Source of the DNA: Lachnospiraceae bacterium AC2029
Lineage (GTDB): Bacteria; Bacillota; Clostridia; Lachnospirales; Lachnospiraceae
Length of the DNA stretch: 64,000 nucleotides
Assembly (NCBI GenBank): GCA_000703065.1
Contig: JNLK01000001.1
Span: 1,178,001 to 1,242,000 of the forward strand
Direction: 5' to 3'
The position numbers were made by a program, and so were the translations under genes. Under the pieces are notes generated by a model, which was not told the DNA's origin, did no database searches, and saw only the letters and a program-made list of their open reading frames with translations. How positions within the stretch are numbered: position 1 is the first letter of the stretch; the number at the start of each line of letters is the position of its first letter. This document shows, in pieces, positions 45,209 through 55,178 of the stretch.

Positions 45209-46118
45209 CTCCATTTCCTCCCACAAGACTGATAAAATAACTCTCCAGACTTTCCGCCTGTTCTGTGATTCTCCTCACATTGCAACCAACTTTATTAAGC
45301 ATGAGCACAAGCTCTGTCACCGGCATATCCTGATAAATCTCCGCTTCATCTCCATCCAGGAGTTGATAAGGTATCTTTCGTTCCTCCATCACCCGGAGAA
45401 AAGCCTGTCGGTTCGAAACAGTAAGAATCATTTTATGTCTGCAATCCTGTTCCATCTTCTCCCGGCTAACCTCCCGGATCAGTTTGCCGTGATTCAAAAA
45501 ACCGAACCAGGTTGCAAGTCTGGCGAGTTCATCTAAATAATGACTTGATATAAGAAATGTGATCCCTTCCTGCATACGAAGTCGGTCGATCAACTCCCGA
45601 AGTTCTATAATTCCCTGCGGATCCAATCCATTCACCGGCTCATCCAAAATCAGAAGATCCGGAGATCCCGCCAACGCCATTGCAATCCCCAATCGTTGTT
45701 TCATCCCCAGCGAGTATGTCCGGACCGGTCTTTTCCCAGCCTGCGAAAGTCCCACCAAACCCAATAAATATTCCGGTTCGCTCTTATCAGGTACCCCCAT
45801 CATCAGAAGTTGTAACCGAAGGTTTTCTAAGGCTCCCAGATCCTGATACATCGCTGCCGAATCTATGATAGCACCTATGCGATTCCTCTGATGTCGTATC
45901 TCTCTCCGATTTCTGTAATCAACTCCAAACAGTTGATAACTCCCCTCCGAAGGTATTTGTAAACCGGTCAACACACGCAGGCAAGTAGTTTTCCCCGCAC
46001 CGTTCCGTCCTACAAATCCATATATTTCTCCACGGGGCACATGAAGGCTAACGCCTCTCAGCGCATGCACAGATCCGTAGTTTTTCGACAATCGGTCCGA
46101 TTCCACCGCGTATTCCAT
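45201..46118 (-). CDS. ABC transporter ATP-binding protein (peptide-immunity type)
   Basis: 305 residues. Walker A GRNGAGKTTCLRVL, signature YSLGMKQRLGIAMA, Walker B LLILDEPVNGLDP. The C-terminal extension (~215-305) is as in BcrA/LanF-type proteins. It follows the response regulator by 20 bp. Confidence 0.9.
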   Translation of the reverse strand: MEYAVESDRLSKNYGSVHALRGVSLHVPRGEIYGFVGRNGAGKTTCLRVLTGLQIPSEGSYQLFGVDYRNRREIRHQRNRIGAIIDSAAMYQDLGALENLRLQLLMMGVPDKSEPEYLLGLVGLSQAGKRPVRTYSLGMKQRLGIAMALAGSPDLLILDEPVNGLDPQGIIELRELIDRLRMQEGITFLISSHYLDELARLATWFGFLNHGKLIREVSREKMEQDCRHKMILTVSNRQAFLRVMEERKIPYQLLDGDEAEIYQDMPVTELVLMLNKVGCNVRRITEQAESLESYFISLVGGNGDE

Positions 46119-46137
46119 GGTATTATCATCCTTTTCT

Positions 46138-46824
46138 TCATTTCAACTTAAACCCGATTCCCCATACCGACTCAATATAATCATTTCCATCAACTTCCCT
46201 TAGTTTTCTGCGCAGATTACTCACATGCATCTTCAACGAATCATCTGTACAGTCCGGAGTGTCAATGGAGATATGGTCCAAAATGCCACTCTTCGTAACT
46301 ACCCTGCCCATATTTTCCATAAGGCATTTCAGTATTGCGTATTCTGTCCGGGTAAGATGGATCTGCGACTCATTTATCCGAACAACGCAGGCTCCTGTAT
46401 CCAACGATAATGCACCATACCGAAGAATATTCACCCCACCGGTTTTGTCATTCGATGAATTCCTGCCCGGATTATCCCTCAACCGTAAATGCACTTCTAC
46501 CCGCGCCAACAGTTCTGCCTGATCGAATGGTTTTGTGATATAATCCACCGCACCATCCATGAGCAGCTTCACTTTATCACTGATATCGGTCTTCGCACTG
46601 ACAACGATCACCGGGACCTCCTGAATCCCTGTAAGCAATTCTTCTCCACAAATACCCGGAAGCATCAGGTCCAGCAGTACAAGATCCGGTCGATCTGATT
46701 TTAATCGAAGCAAAGCTTCTGTTCCAGAATACGCCCGAATCACGCCATGTCCCGCATGAGTTAAGGTCCGTTCCATCAGATCACCGATATCTACATCATC
46801 GTCAATCACGAGAATTGTGCTCAT
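46138..46824 (-). CDS. OmpR-family response regulator
   Basis: 228 residues, starting at 46824. A longer frame through the foldback DNA is rejected because GGAAGG precedes this ATG. Receiver domain with VIDDDVDIGD, phospho-Asp in LVLLDLMLPG and Lys in YITKPFDQ. Winged-helix C-terminus with LRRKLREVDGNDYIESVWG. It heads the operon with ABC transporter and kinase. Confidence 0.9.
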   Translation of the reverse strand: MSTILVIDDDVDIGDLMERTLTHAGHGVIRAYSGTEALLRLKSDRPDLVLLDLMLPGICGEELLTGIQEVPVIVVSAKTDISDKVKLLMDGAVDYITKPFDQAELLARVEVHLRLRDNPGRNSSNDKTGGVNILRYGALSLDTGACVVRINESQIHLTRTEYAILKCLMENMGRVVTKSGILDHISIDTPDCTDDSLKMHVSNLRRKLREVDGNDYIESVWGIGFKLK

Positions 46825-46862
46825 TTTTACCTTCCTCGCTTCCTTCGCATCTATGACATCTA

Positions 46863-47061
46863 ATGATGCTGGGGTCAAAAGGTATTTTGCCCCCAGCTGA
46901 TGATCCGCAGCACGCACACTACGTGTGCAATGTGCTGCGGGAACACTCACGGCTCTCGTCATTTTTCTGTGAAAAATGACTACGCCATTCGTGTTCGGCG
47001 GGTCAATTAAGGTCTCAAGCGACCGCGCAAGCGCGTCGCTCGGACCTTTTGACCCTATCAT
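46863..47061. repeat. 199-bp foldback element between permease and regulator
   Basis: Outer arms GGGTCAAAAGGT (46872-46883) and ACCTTTTGACCC (47044-47055), extended by ATGAT/ATCAT. Nested hairpins include CAGCAC/GTGCTG, GCACAC/GTGTGC, TCATTTTT/AAAAATGA and CGACCGCG/CGCGTCG. It shares the string GCCCCCAGC with the foldback at 156-291. A MITE-like or RNA element. Confidence 0.7.
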
Positions 47062-47070
47062 CATATAATA

Positions 47071-49163
47071 TCACAAATCACCTGTATTATCTCCGGAAGT
47101 TCGTATAGATTTCGTAAAGAAGGTGATTATCATAAGGATACCCAGAAGAAAGCATGGGACAAACCACGACTCCGGTAAGTCTCCTCCCCTAAGTACCATA
47201 CGAACATCCATAGGCAGCTTATTCTGAACAACTATTTTCGCTCCGAATACCGCCAATATGGCAGCCAGCAGAGGCTCCGGAAGTTCTGAAATTCCCGCCC
47301 ATAAAGCCAACCTCCACTTCCCCTGTCCCAGAATACCAAGAAGCCGCAGTGTCCGCCTTCGCCTCACAAAAACAAGCAATGCCTGATAAAGCAAAATCAT
47401 CGTATGCATAACCAGAACAAAGCAAAGAATACCGTACGACATAAACCGAATCATGTTATGTGTATCATCCTGGGCAATGTATTCACTGACATGATCATTC
47501 AATGTAAAATGATACCTTTCCGACAAGCTGTTCAACGCTTCCGCAAGTTCTGTTTCTTTACCCGGAGCAGCATTTATTCTGGCCAGGAAGATTGTATAAT
47601 CAAACTTCTCTTTCATCTTTTCCGCTGGTAGAACAAGCCGGAGGGCATCCATACTGTTTCCTTTTCGAAACCGGGCGCTCCCCACTATAGAGATACTTCC
47701 ACCCTCGCTATGTATGTAATCATCATTTCTTCCCGTATAGTCCATGCGATCCGGAAGCATGGTTAATATACTTTCCACCGGATTATCAGAATACCCGACC
47801 AGAACTGCTCCATCGGAAGACAGCAGTTTCTCATAGGAAATATCGCTTTCGAATGTAGCTTCATAAGAATCCTGATCCACACCGATAATTTCGCAATAGA
47901 TTCCGTCTTCTGTTCGCAGATCTTTTACATCAACTTCCGTTCGAAACATATCTTCAGAAAGAACAAATACACGTGTTGTATCAATCATCGCTATGTAATC
48001 CTGAACCCACTCCGTCGGTAATACCTCTCTCAATTCAACCGAAAGATCATCCTTATCCGCAATGATCTCAAACTCTGATAAAAACCTCTCTCGATGACTT
48101 TCCCGATATTCAATATAACGATTCACATAGAAAATCAGTAAAACCGACACCCCGATCAGAAACATCAAAAGGAAACTGCACACACGCTCATGATTCTTTT
48201 TATCTCTTCTAAAATACCTTAGCGTCAGTTTTCTGGAATTGCGAGATCCCGGAATATGAAACCTCCTCCTGTCCGGTATTTCTCTTAACATCTCTACTGG
48301 ATCAGAACCAACCCTACGCAGTACGTTGATCAATGCAGTCGAACCGAAGCCAACTATACAGAACAAAAAAAGCAGAAGTATCAGCTTCCCATCTATTTGG
48401 ATCTCAAAATGTGCCAGCGGTATTCTGCGTATCTTTTGAAGTACCCAAAAGATCAGATGCGTTATTCCATATCCGCTCAAAGTTCCTGTTCCACTTCCGA
48501 TCCCTACCAAAACCAGACTCTCCATCGTATGAGCAGAAAGAATCCATCCGAAAAGCCCATACTTTTCAGCAATCCCCATTGTCCACGCCTCACCTGGAAA
48601 AGAGCCCGAAAAACAAATATGGATAACAGAAGTGCCGAAAGAATCAAAAGGATCAGTATTCCAATCAATAGAATCCCTATGTCCCGATCTTCTACGCTTC
48701 CTTCGCCATATATTTCAACTCGGATCAGCCCTGAATTCAGGATATACAATGGGCCATCCTCCGACTCACTGATCTTATCAATATCCAAAAAGGATTCTAA
48801 CGGTATTCCGAGAGTTGCAGACACTCGTAACATAACCGCATTTAATTCCTCTTCGGTACATGTTTTCAGGCGAATGCACAGTGTTTTCTTTTCAACCCTT
48901 TCCTGATTGCTTACTTCCTCGAATTCCACCTGATCACCCAACAGCTCACGGATCTTAATCACTTCCTCAGCAGAGATGTCACGAAGTTCCAGATGATATT
49001 TCCCATAATGCTCGTATGCATCCAACCTGCGCATGTGTTGATATGATGAAAAGCTCGCCATGGTAACAAAAATCAACAACACAGAAACTCCTAAACAGAG
49101 GATGGATACTACCATCTTTTTGAAGTCATGCAGCAGATTTCGAATAATCAGTTTTCCCCACAT
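47071..49163 (-). pseudogene. FtsX-type ABC permease split by a frameshift
   Basis: The N-terminal piece (from the ATG at 49163, with FKKMVVSILCLGVSVLLIF and an extracellular loop) leaves frame within 48504-48579. There GLLKSMGFSDG should continue into the second piece (HTMESLVLVGIGSGTG and on to 47071). Together they make about 690 residues with ten membrane segments, like BceB/MacB-type permeases. One base gained or lost explains the break. A sequencing error is possible. Confidence 0.75.
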
Positions 49164-49840
49164 GCTGCACCTTCCTTTCCGTTGTCCTCTACGATCCGTC
49201 CATCACTCAACCGAAGAACCCGATCCGCCCTCCCTGCAATTTCATCATCATGCGTAACCATGATCAAAGTGATTCCCTGCTCCCTTGTCAGTCTCTGCAA
49301 AAGATCCACTACCCGCTCACTGTTTTCTGAATCCAGATTTCCTGTCGGTTCATCCGCCAAAAGAAGTTTGGGCCGATTGATCAGAGCACGTGCAATCGCC
49401 ACCCGTTGTTTTTCTCCTCCGGACAATTGTCCCGGATATTTATCCATCAGATTCCGAATATCCAATTGTTCTGTAAGTTCATCGAGATATGTTGTTTTAT
49501 ACTTCGGCGCACATTCATTTGCGATTCGAATATTGTCACGCACCGTAAGCGCAGGTATCAGATAAAAAAACTGAAAAACTATTCCTACACCGGTTCGACG
49601 ATATTCAAGAATGTCCTTCTTACATAGACGAGTCAGATCCTTCCCATCCACAAGAATGTGTCCCTCATCCGGTCGATCCAGGAGTCCCATCAGATTCAGC
49701 AATGTGGTTTTTCCACTTCCGCTCTTTCCGGTAATAGCAGTAAATCTACCCTTCTCAATTTGCGTTGATATATTGTCCAGTGCTCTACATTCCCGATCTC
49801 CGGATCGGTATATTTTACTAACTCCAGTCAATTCAATCAA
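49148..49840 (-). CDS. LolD/MacB-type ABC ATPase
   Basis: 230 residues from a TTG at 49840, chosen because AGGAGG lies 8 bases upstream; an ATG at 49870 has no site. Walker A GKSGSGKTTLLNL, signature LSGGEKQRVAIARA, Walker B LLLADEPTGNLDS. It overlaps the FtsX-type permease and forms a BceAB-like pair with it. Confidence 0.9.
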   Translation of the reverse strand: MIELTGVSKIYRSGDRECRALDNISTQIEKGRFTAITGKSGSGKTTLLNLMGLLDRPDEGHILVDGKDLTRLCKKDILEYRRTGVGIVFQFFYLIPALTVRDNIRIANECAPKYKTTYLDELTEQLDIRNLMDKYPGQLSGGEKQRVAIARALINRPKLLLADEPTGNLDSENSERVVDLLQRLTREQGITLIMVTHDDEIAGRADRVLRLSDGRIVEDNGKEGAACGEN

Positions 49841-50024
49841 AACTACATCCTCCTTCTTATCCATCATCACATACAGTGTATCAGTCCTGAATAAAGGAGT
49901 CGTAAAGATAATGGTAAAGAAATAGTTATAATTTCACTTCACCTGACTCATCTTTCAACATATCAAAAGGTAAATATCCTGTACTTTTTCAGTGCCATTT
50001 TCAGTTCCTCTATCTGACGTAGTC

Positions 50025-50053
50025 TTGTTTCCATGAGTCAAAAGCGTTATAAT
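50025..50053 (+). promoter_or_regulatory. Promoter of the Abi gene
   Basis: TTGTTT, 17 bases, TATAAT; GGAGG lies before the ATG at 50082. Confidence 0.7.
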
Positions 50054-50081
50054 AACCACATCTACACGCTGGAGGAAACTA

Positions 50082-51062
50082 ATGAGTTACAAAACTATCG
50101 ACGCTCTTATGCGACATTTACGGAATAGTGGTATCCACATTTCCGGGAGCACTCAAAAAAGCCAGTTGCGTAATACCGGTTACTTTCACGGATATAAAGG
50201 GTATCGTTTCTTTGGAACATCATCCAATCGACTGCCCTTCACTTCATACGATGAGTTATACGCTACCATCCAATATGATTCGAAACTGAAGAATCTCCTG
50301 TACGGAAAAATGATGTACATCGAGACCGCCCTCAAAAATGTGGCTTTGGAGAGTATTCTGCTTTATACAAACTCAGAAAGTATTCAGGCAATGTATGATA
50401 AAGCAATCTGTTCTTTCAGAAACTGCCCTAATCACTTCACTCTCGACCAAAGGCGAAAAGCACAACAAAACAAGCTAAATCTTGAGGGCATGATTCACAC
50501 CAGTCTTACGAAAGCATATCGATCTGACAATCCGAAAATAACACATTTCTACAACAATGTCGGATATGCCGGAGTACCCATCTGGTCATTATTTGAAATA
50601 ATGACACTCGGTGACTTTGGTTTTCTGCTTTCCTGTCTGGTTCATGATGTACGCGATGACATATCACACCGGTTGGGCTTGAATGTCTCTGCCGACACTA
50701 ATCGAGAACTCATTTACAAGTATATATACACTTTGAAAGATCTCCGAAATGCCATCGCCCACAATGCTGTTGTATTTGATACGCGGTTCCGTAATATCGA
50801 TCCGACCCGGGCCATGAGGCGTTGCCTCGAGCAGGAAATTGGCCTGCCCTATGTCAACTTCAAATCAATAGGAGACTATGTGATTCTGATGTGCTACTTT
50901 ATGAAATTGCTTGATCTGACAAAGACTGAGATCAAGGCCTTTATCAGAGATTTTGAAAAAATCACTGACGACTATCGTAATTCCGTCAGCCCGGCAGTAG
51001 CTAACATTGTCATTCACCCCGACCTCGCAAGTCGAATGACAATACTGAAAAATTATATCTAA
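50082..51062 (+). CDS. Abi_2-family (AbiD/F-like) abortive infection protein
   Basis: 326 residues. SYKTIDALMRHLRNSGIHI and LRNTGYFHGYKGY at the N-terminus and YTLKDLRNAIAHNAVVFDTRF near residue 220 are typical of Abi_2. RNAIAH is the RxxxxH motif of HEPN ribonucleases. Probably a phage-defence protein that cleaves RNA on infection. Solitary, plus strand between minus-strand genes, with its own promoter and terminator: a cassette-like insertion. Confidence 0.85.
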   Translation: MSYKTIDALMRHLRNSGIHISGSTQKSQLRNTGYFHGYKGYRFFGTSSNRLPFTSYDELYATIQYDSKLKNLLYGKMMYIETALKNVALESILLYTNSESIQAMYDKAICSFRNCPNHFTLDQRRKAQQNKLNLEGMIHTSLTKAYRSDNPKITHFYNNVGYAGVPIWSLFEIMTLGDFGFLLSCLVHDVRDDISHRLGLNVSADTNRELIYKYIYTLKDLRNAIAHNAVVFDTRFRNIDPTRAMRRCLEQEIGLPYVNFKSIGDYVILMCYFMKLLDLTKTEIKAFIRDFEKITDDYRNSVSPAVANIVIHPDLASRMTILKNYI

Positions 51063-51135
51063 GTCATTGCATTTCATATCAAAATAGATTATACTTTACT
51101 TAGTAATTGGGGTATGTGTTTGCGGACACATACTT

Positions 51136-51164
51136 AAAAGGGAGTCGGATTCCGACTCCCTTTT
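51136..51164 (+). terminator. Terminator of the Abi gene
   Basis: AAAAGGGAGTCGG-at-TCCGACTCCCTTTT, a bidirectional stem with T-run. Confidence 0.85.
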
Positions 51165-51451
51165 GCGTTATATTATAACGAACATCCCCAAACCTGTGGA
51201 ACACAGTTCCACCGATGCTATTCCGACTGCCATCTCCCAGTATCACAACCATCAACATTACCCCTGAGACAGAACCTTCATCTCCAGGCAGAGATTGAGC
51301 CTTCGGGCCTATCACAGTCTGAATTTACAGTAGCTCCAAAAATGAAAAGCCCAGAATTATACCGAATTGCATATTATACCGTATTTTTCTCGAAAAGCCT
51401 TATTCTATAAGGTTTCCTGTAAAAATATTCGGTATATTATCAGCTACAACT

Positions 51452-51509
51452 CATCGGACAAAACCAGGAGACTGGCGCCTCCTGGTTTTGTCCGATGTAT
51501 GTTGTCGCC
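51452..51509. repeat. 19-bp perfect hairpin plus TGTATGTTGTCGCC motif
   Basis: CATCGGACAAAACCAGGAG (51452-51470) pairs perfectly with 51479-51497. The 14-base motif at 51496-51509 is identical to that at 1925-1938. The rest of 51165-51559 shows no gene. Confidence 0.75.
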
Positions 51510-51559
51510 AGATACGACGATAAATAAACAGCGCTGCTGCGCAGCATCCCGACAAAACA

Positions 51560-51599
51560 AAAGGCATACCCTTGCAAGCGAGCTTGCGGGTATGCCTTT
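51560..51599 (-). terminator. Terminator of the GMP synthetase gene
   Basis: AAAGGCATACCC and GGGTATGCCTTT with inner GCAAGC/GCTTGC, followed on the minus strand by TTTTGTTTTG. Confidence 0.85.
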
Positions 51600-51655
51600 C
51601 ATTTTGCCGAGTCACTTCGTGACTGCTGTTTTTTTATCTTGTGCCTGGCTCGTTA

Positions 51656-52639
51656 TCACTCATATTCCACGGTCGCGGGCGGCTTGGGTGTGTAATCAAA
51701 CAATACCCGATTGATGCCCGGTACTTCACTGATGATCCGCTGTACCAGGTGGTCGATGAGTTCATCGGACAGGTGCTCTACGGTTACTTCCATAACGTCC
51801 GTAGTGTTGATGGCGCGGATGATGCAGGGCCAGTCGAAGGTTCTCTGTCCGTTCTTTACACCGGTGGACTTGAAGTCGGGTACAACGGTGAAGTACTGCC
51901 ATACCTTGCCTTCCAGGCCGTTCTTTGCGAATTCCTCGCGCAGGATGGCGTCGGACTCGCGGACCGCCTCCAGTCTGTCACGGGTGATGGCACCCGGGCA
52001 GCGTACGCCCAGTCCCGGTCCCGGGAAGGGCTGACGATATACCATATTGTCGGGGAGTCCAAGCTCCTTGCCTACAACACGGACCTCATCCTTGAAGAGG
52101 GTACGTACCGGCTCCACCAGCTCAAAATTCAGATCCTCAGGAAGACCGCCTGCATTGTGATGGGCCTTGATGCCTGCCTCACTCTCCAGGATGTCCGGCC
52201 AGATGGTTCCCTGTGCCAGGAACTCGATGCCGTCCTGCTTCCGTGCTTCTTCTGCGAAGACTTCGATGAATTCGCCGCCGATGATCATACGCTTCTGTTC
52301 CGGATCGGTAACTCCGGCCAGCTTATCCAGGAAGCGGTCTACTGCATCCACATAGATCAGGTTCGCATTCATTTCATTTCTGAATACCTGGATCACCTGT
52401 TCCGGTTCGCCCTTTCGAAGCAGGCCGTGATTTACGTGTACACATACAAGATTCTGCCCGATGGCCTTGATCAGAAGTGCTGCAACTACGGAAGAATCCA
52501 CACCTCCGGAGAGTGCCAGAAGCACCTTCTTATCTCCCACCTGCTCCTTGATCGCCGTAACCTGCTCTTCGATAAATGCCTGTGCAAGTTCCGGTGTTGT
52601 GATCCGGACCATATCGTCCGGTCGTCTGCTAAGCTCCAT
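51656..52639 (-). CDS. guaA: GMP synthetase ATP-pyrophosphatase subunit (no glutaminase domain)
   Basis: 327 residues, with GGAGGAGGG before the ATG. PP-loop LALSGGVDSSV, QGTIWPDILES, HHNAGGLPEDL, QPFPGPGLGVRC and C-terminal KPPATVEYE are all present, so the amination half of GuaA is complete. The N-terminal class I glutamine amidotransferase found in ordinary bacterial GuaA is absent, as in the two-subunit archaeal enzyme. It either uses a partner glutaminase encoded elsewhere or free ammonia. Confidence 0.85.
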   Translation of the reverse strand: MELSRRPDDMVRITTPELAQAFIEEQVTAIKEQVGDKKVLLALSGGVDSSVVAALLIKAIGQNLVCVHVNHGLLRKGEPEQVIQVFRNEMNANLIYVDAVDRFLDKLAGVTDPEQKRMIIGGEFIEVFAEEARKQDGIEFLAQGTIWPDILESEAGIKAHHNAGGLPEDLNFELVEPVRTLFKDEVRVVGKELGLPDNMVYRQPFPGPGLGVRCPGAITRDRLEAVRESDAILREEFAKNGLEGKVWQYFTVVPDFKSTGVKNGQRTFDWPCIIRAINTTDVMEVTVEHLSDELIDHLVQRIISEVPGINRVLFDYTPKPPATVEYE

Positions 52640-52662
52640 GTTTCCCTCCTCCTACATTCGTT

Positions 52663-55101
52663 TTAGTTTTCGATCCAATAGCCTTCTTCGTCAAAGCTAT
52701 AATATACACCCTTATACTTGATGGTCTCGCTCTTGGCGTAACCGCCGTCCTTGAAGCTGAACCACCAGCCCTTCTTATCCTTCTTCCAGGTACCTTCCTT
52801 CTCCGCAGGATCTATCCACCAGCCCTGGGAATTGAAGGAGTAGGCTACACCCTTTATGGTAAGCGTTACATTTCTCGCACAGGTACCGTCCTCGAACTCG
52901 TACCACCAGCCCTTGCTGTTATGCTTCCATACGCCCTTCTTCGATGCGATATCCGGATCGATCCAATAGCCCTGGTTATCAAACTCATAGGACTGGCCGT
53001 TGATCTTGATGTTTCCGCTCTTGGCATACCATCCGGCAGAATCACCGAACCACCAGCCAAGGGAGTTCTTCCTCCAGGTCGCCCGATTCGTCGTTATCTG
53101 AACACCGTTATCATCATACTGATATCCGTTCCACCAGCCGGATACGAAAAGCTTTCCGTCCTTGCCGAAGCAGTATTTCTTTCCGTCAATCTCCTGCACG
53201 CCGGTGACCATGGTACCGTTCTTATTGAAATAATACTTTGCACCGTCGATCTCTTTCCAGCCGGTGATCATCCATCCTGCAGAATTCATGTAGTAATTCT
53301 GCTTGTTGTAGGTCACCAGGCCCTTCGCCATCTCACCTGTACTGTAGAAGTAGTAATAACGGCCGTCGATCTTCTGCCATCCGGTCTCTGCCTTTCCGTT
53401 CTGATAGTAATACAGCTTGTCGTTCTTGATCTTCCAGCCTTCCCGGCCTTCGTAATACTCGGCATACGCCATGATGGAGTTGTAACCGGTATATCCGCTC
53501 CAAAGCGTCTTGTCGTAGTAAACATCATAGGTCAGAACCTGTCCGGAGCAGTTTCCGCTGATATACCGCAGGATATGCTTCTCTTCATCATAACTTACCA
53601 CGATACCCACGTGGCTGAAGTATCTTCCGACACCATCCCAGCAGAAGAAAATGAGTCCGCCCGGTCTGTAGGGGATATCATAGGGACTTACTTCCGTATG
53701 CACATACTCGTTCCAATCCGCATAGGCAGCGATCTTCTTGCTTGCCAGCGGTGTATACCATACCTGTGCCTGATCACAGTTAAATGAGGTTCCGTAGCTT
53801 CTCTCCACACGTGGATCCGCGCAGTAGGAGTAATACCAGTTCTTCTTCGATGTGTCCTGTCCGGTATAAAGTCCTGCCTGGAAGAGACACCAGCTGGAGA
53901 AGATCGCACACCAGTCATAGTCCGCATACTGGGAAGACTCGGAATATCTGTGCCAGTAGCGCTGTGCCCATCTTGTGTACTCCGTATTTCCTGTTCCGCT
54001 GCCGTTGCTACGCTTGGTCTTTCCGGTCCAGAGATTACCGGAGGACTTTGCATCACTCACACTGTAGCCTGCCATAGCATAGTTGTAATATCCCTCCTGG
54101 GACTGGGCGATGGCCAGAACCCTCTTCATGATATCCGGCTCATCCTTCACCTTCGCAAGCGTGTCCTGAAGACTCTTATAATACGGGGAGCCCATATACT
54201 CGCGGGAGAAGATCTCATCCGTAGCCGTTCCGTCCTCACTGCGGAGCCACATGTTATCGATCCACTGGCCGCTTAACATGGCTCCGTCGGAACCGAAATA
54301 ATACTTCTCGCCGGCAATGGTCTGCCAGCCGGTCAGCATCGCGCCGCCCTTGAAATAATACCACTTACTGCTGATCAGCTTCCAACCGGTCGCCATGGCT
54401 CCGGAATCAAGAAGATAGTAGGTAACTCCGCCGGTCCTCAGCCAGCCGGTCAGCATAACTCCTGCAGAATCAAAGTAATACCACTTCGACTTCCACTGCA
54501 GCCAGCCGGTCTTGGCAGAACCGTTCACATAATAGTACCATTTCCCGTCCTTCTCGACCCAGCCGTCCTTTGACGTTTCCGCAGCCGGAGCAGCCTGGAT
54601 CGATGTTGTATTCTTTGTCGAAAGGGCCGATACAGCCTTCGTTCCGGATGTGGTCTTGGTGCCTGTGGAGGACTTTGTCGCAGACGCAGTCTTGGTTCCT
54701 GTGGAGGATGCAGCTGTGGTCTTGCTTCCTGCGGAAGACTCTGTCCCGGCTGTTTCCTCTTTCACTTCCTCCGTTTCAGTCGCTGCTTCTGCGATATCAT
54801 CCGTACCTGCAGCAACCTCTGCACTCTCCTCCGAGGGTCCTTCCGTATCAGAAGTGTCCGCATCGGGATCCTCCGAACCTTCTGCAAGTCCGGTTCCCGT
54901 TCCGTCCTCACCTTCTTCGGATCCATCCGTTATATCCTCTTCTGAATTACTCTCCGTTTCATCTTCCCCGGCATACTCAACCACCTCGGAGGTCATCTCC
55001 TCCTCAGCAGCGTAAACTCCGGTTCCAAATCCGGGCAAAAGACCTACTGTCAGTCCAAATGCCAAAACCGCACTTAATGCCCTTGTCCGTACCTTTCTCA
55101 T
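52663..55101 (-). CDS. Exported CHAP-domain cell-wall hydrolase with choline-binding repeats
   Basis: 812 residues from the ATG at 55101 (AAAGGA upstream). Signal peptide to ~32, then an acidic Ser/Thr/Glu stalk to ~175. Two blocks of wall-binding repeats (~185-290 and ~570-812) enclose a CHAP domain (~310-560) with the Cys in YDWCAIFSSWCLFQ and the His in FSHVGIVVSYDE. Probably an amidase or endopeptidase acting on peptidoglycan during growth or lysis. Only 33 bp separate its start from the kinase terminator, so its promoter must be unusual or read-through is used. Confidence 0.85.
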   Translation of the reverse strand: MRKVRTRALSAVLAFGLTVGLLPGFGTGVYAAEEEMTSEVVEYAGEDETESNSEEDITDGSEEGEDGTGTGLAEGSEDPDADTSDTEGPSEESAEVAAGTDDIAEAATETEEVKEETAGTESSAGSKTTAASSTGTKTASATKSSTGTKTTSGTKAVSALSTKNTTSIQAAPAAETSKDGWVEKDGKWYYYVNGSAKTGWLQWKSKWYYFDSAGVMLTGWLRTGGVTYYLLDSGAMATGWKLISSKWYYFKGGAMLTGWQTIAGEKYYFGSDGAMLSGQWIDNMWLRSEDGTATDEIFSREYMGSPYYKSLQDTLAKVKDEPDIMKRVLAIAQSQEGYYNYAMAGYSVSDAKSSGNLWTGKTKRSNGSGTGNTEYTRWAQRYWHRYSESSQYADYDWCAIFSSWCLFQAGLYTGQDTSKKNWYYSYCADPRVERSYGTSFNCDQAQVWYTPLASKKIAAYADWNEYVHTEVSPYDIPYRPGGLIFFCWDGVGRYFSHVGIVVSYDEEKHILRYISGNCSGQVLTYDVYYDKTLWSGYTGYNSIMAYAEYYEGREGWKIKNDKLYYYQNGKAETGWQKIDGRYYYFYSTGEMAKGLVTYNKQNYYMNSAGWMITGWKEIDGAKYYFNKNGTMVTGVQEIDGKKYCFGKDGKLFVSGWWNGYQYDDNGVQITTNRATWRKNSLGWWFGDSAGWYAKSGNIKINGQSYEFDNQGYWIDPDIASKKGVWKHNSKGWWYEFEDGTCARNVTLTIKGVAYSFNSQGWWIDPAEKEGTWKKDKKGWWFSFKDGGYAKSETIKYKGVYYSFDEEGYWIEN

Positions 55102-55134
55102 GGTTTTCCTTTCTCTCACGTATCAGCGACCGCA

Positions 55135-55164
55135 AAAGAAGGGCGGCCCACGCCGCCCTTCTTT
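55135..55164 (-). terminator. Terminator or attenuator between kinase and CHAP gene
   Basis: AAAGAAGGGCGGC pairs with GCCGCCCTTCTTT (13 bp), then TTCTTTTG on the minus strand. Confidence 0.75.
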
Positions 55165-55178
55165 GCAACCAGCCTGAG

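Noticed and set aside
46825-47064. N-terminal extension of the response regulator by 80 codons
   Set aside because: It runs through the foldback element; a ribosome site precedes the ATG at 46824, where the receiver domain starts.
51641-52666. 341-codon plus-strand frame
   Set aside because: Antisense to the GMP synthetase gene, no ribosome site and no family features.
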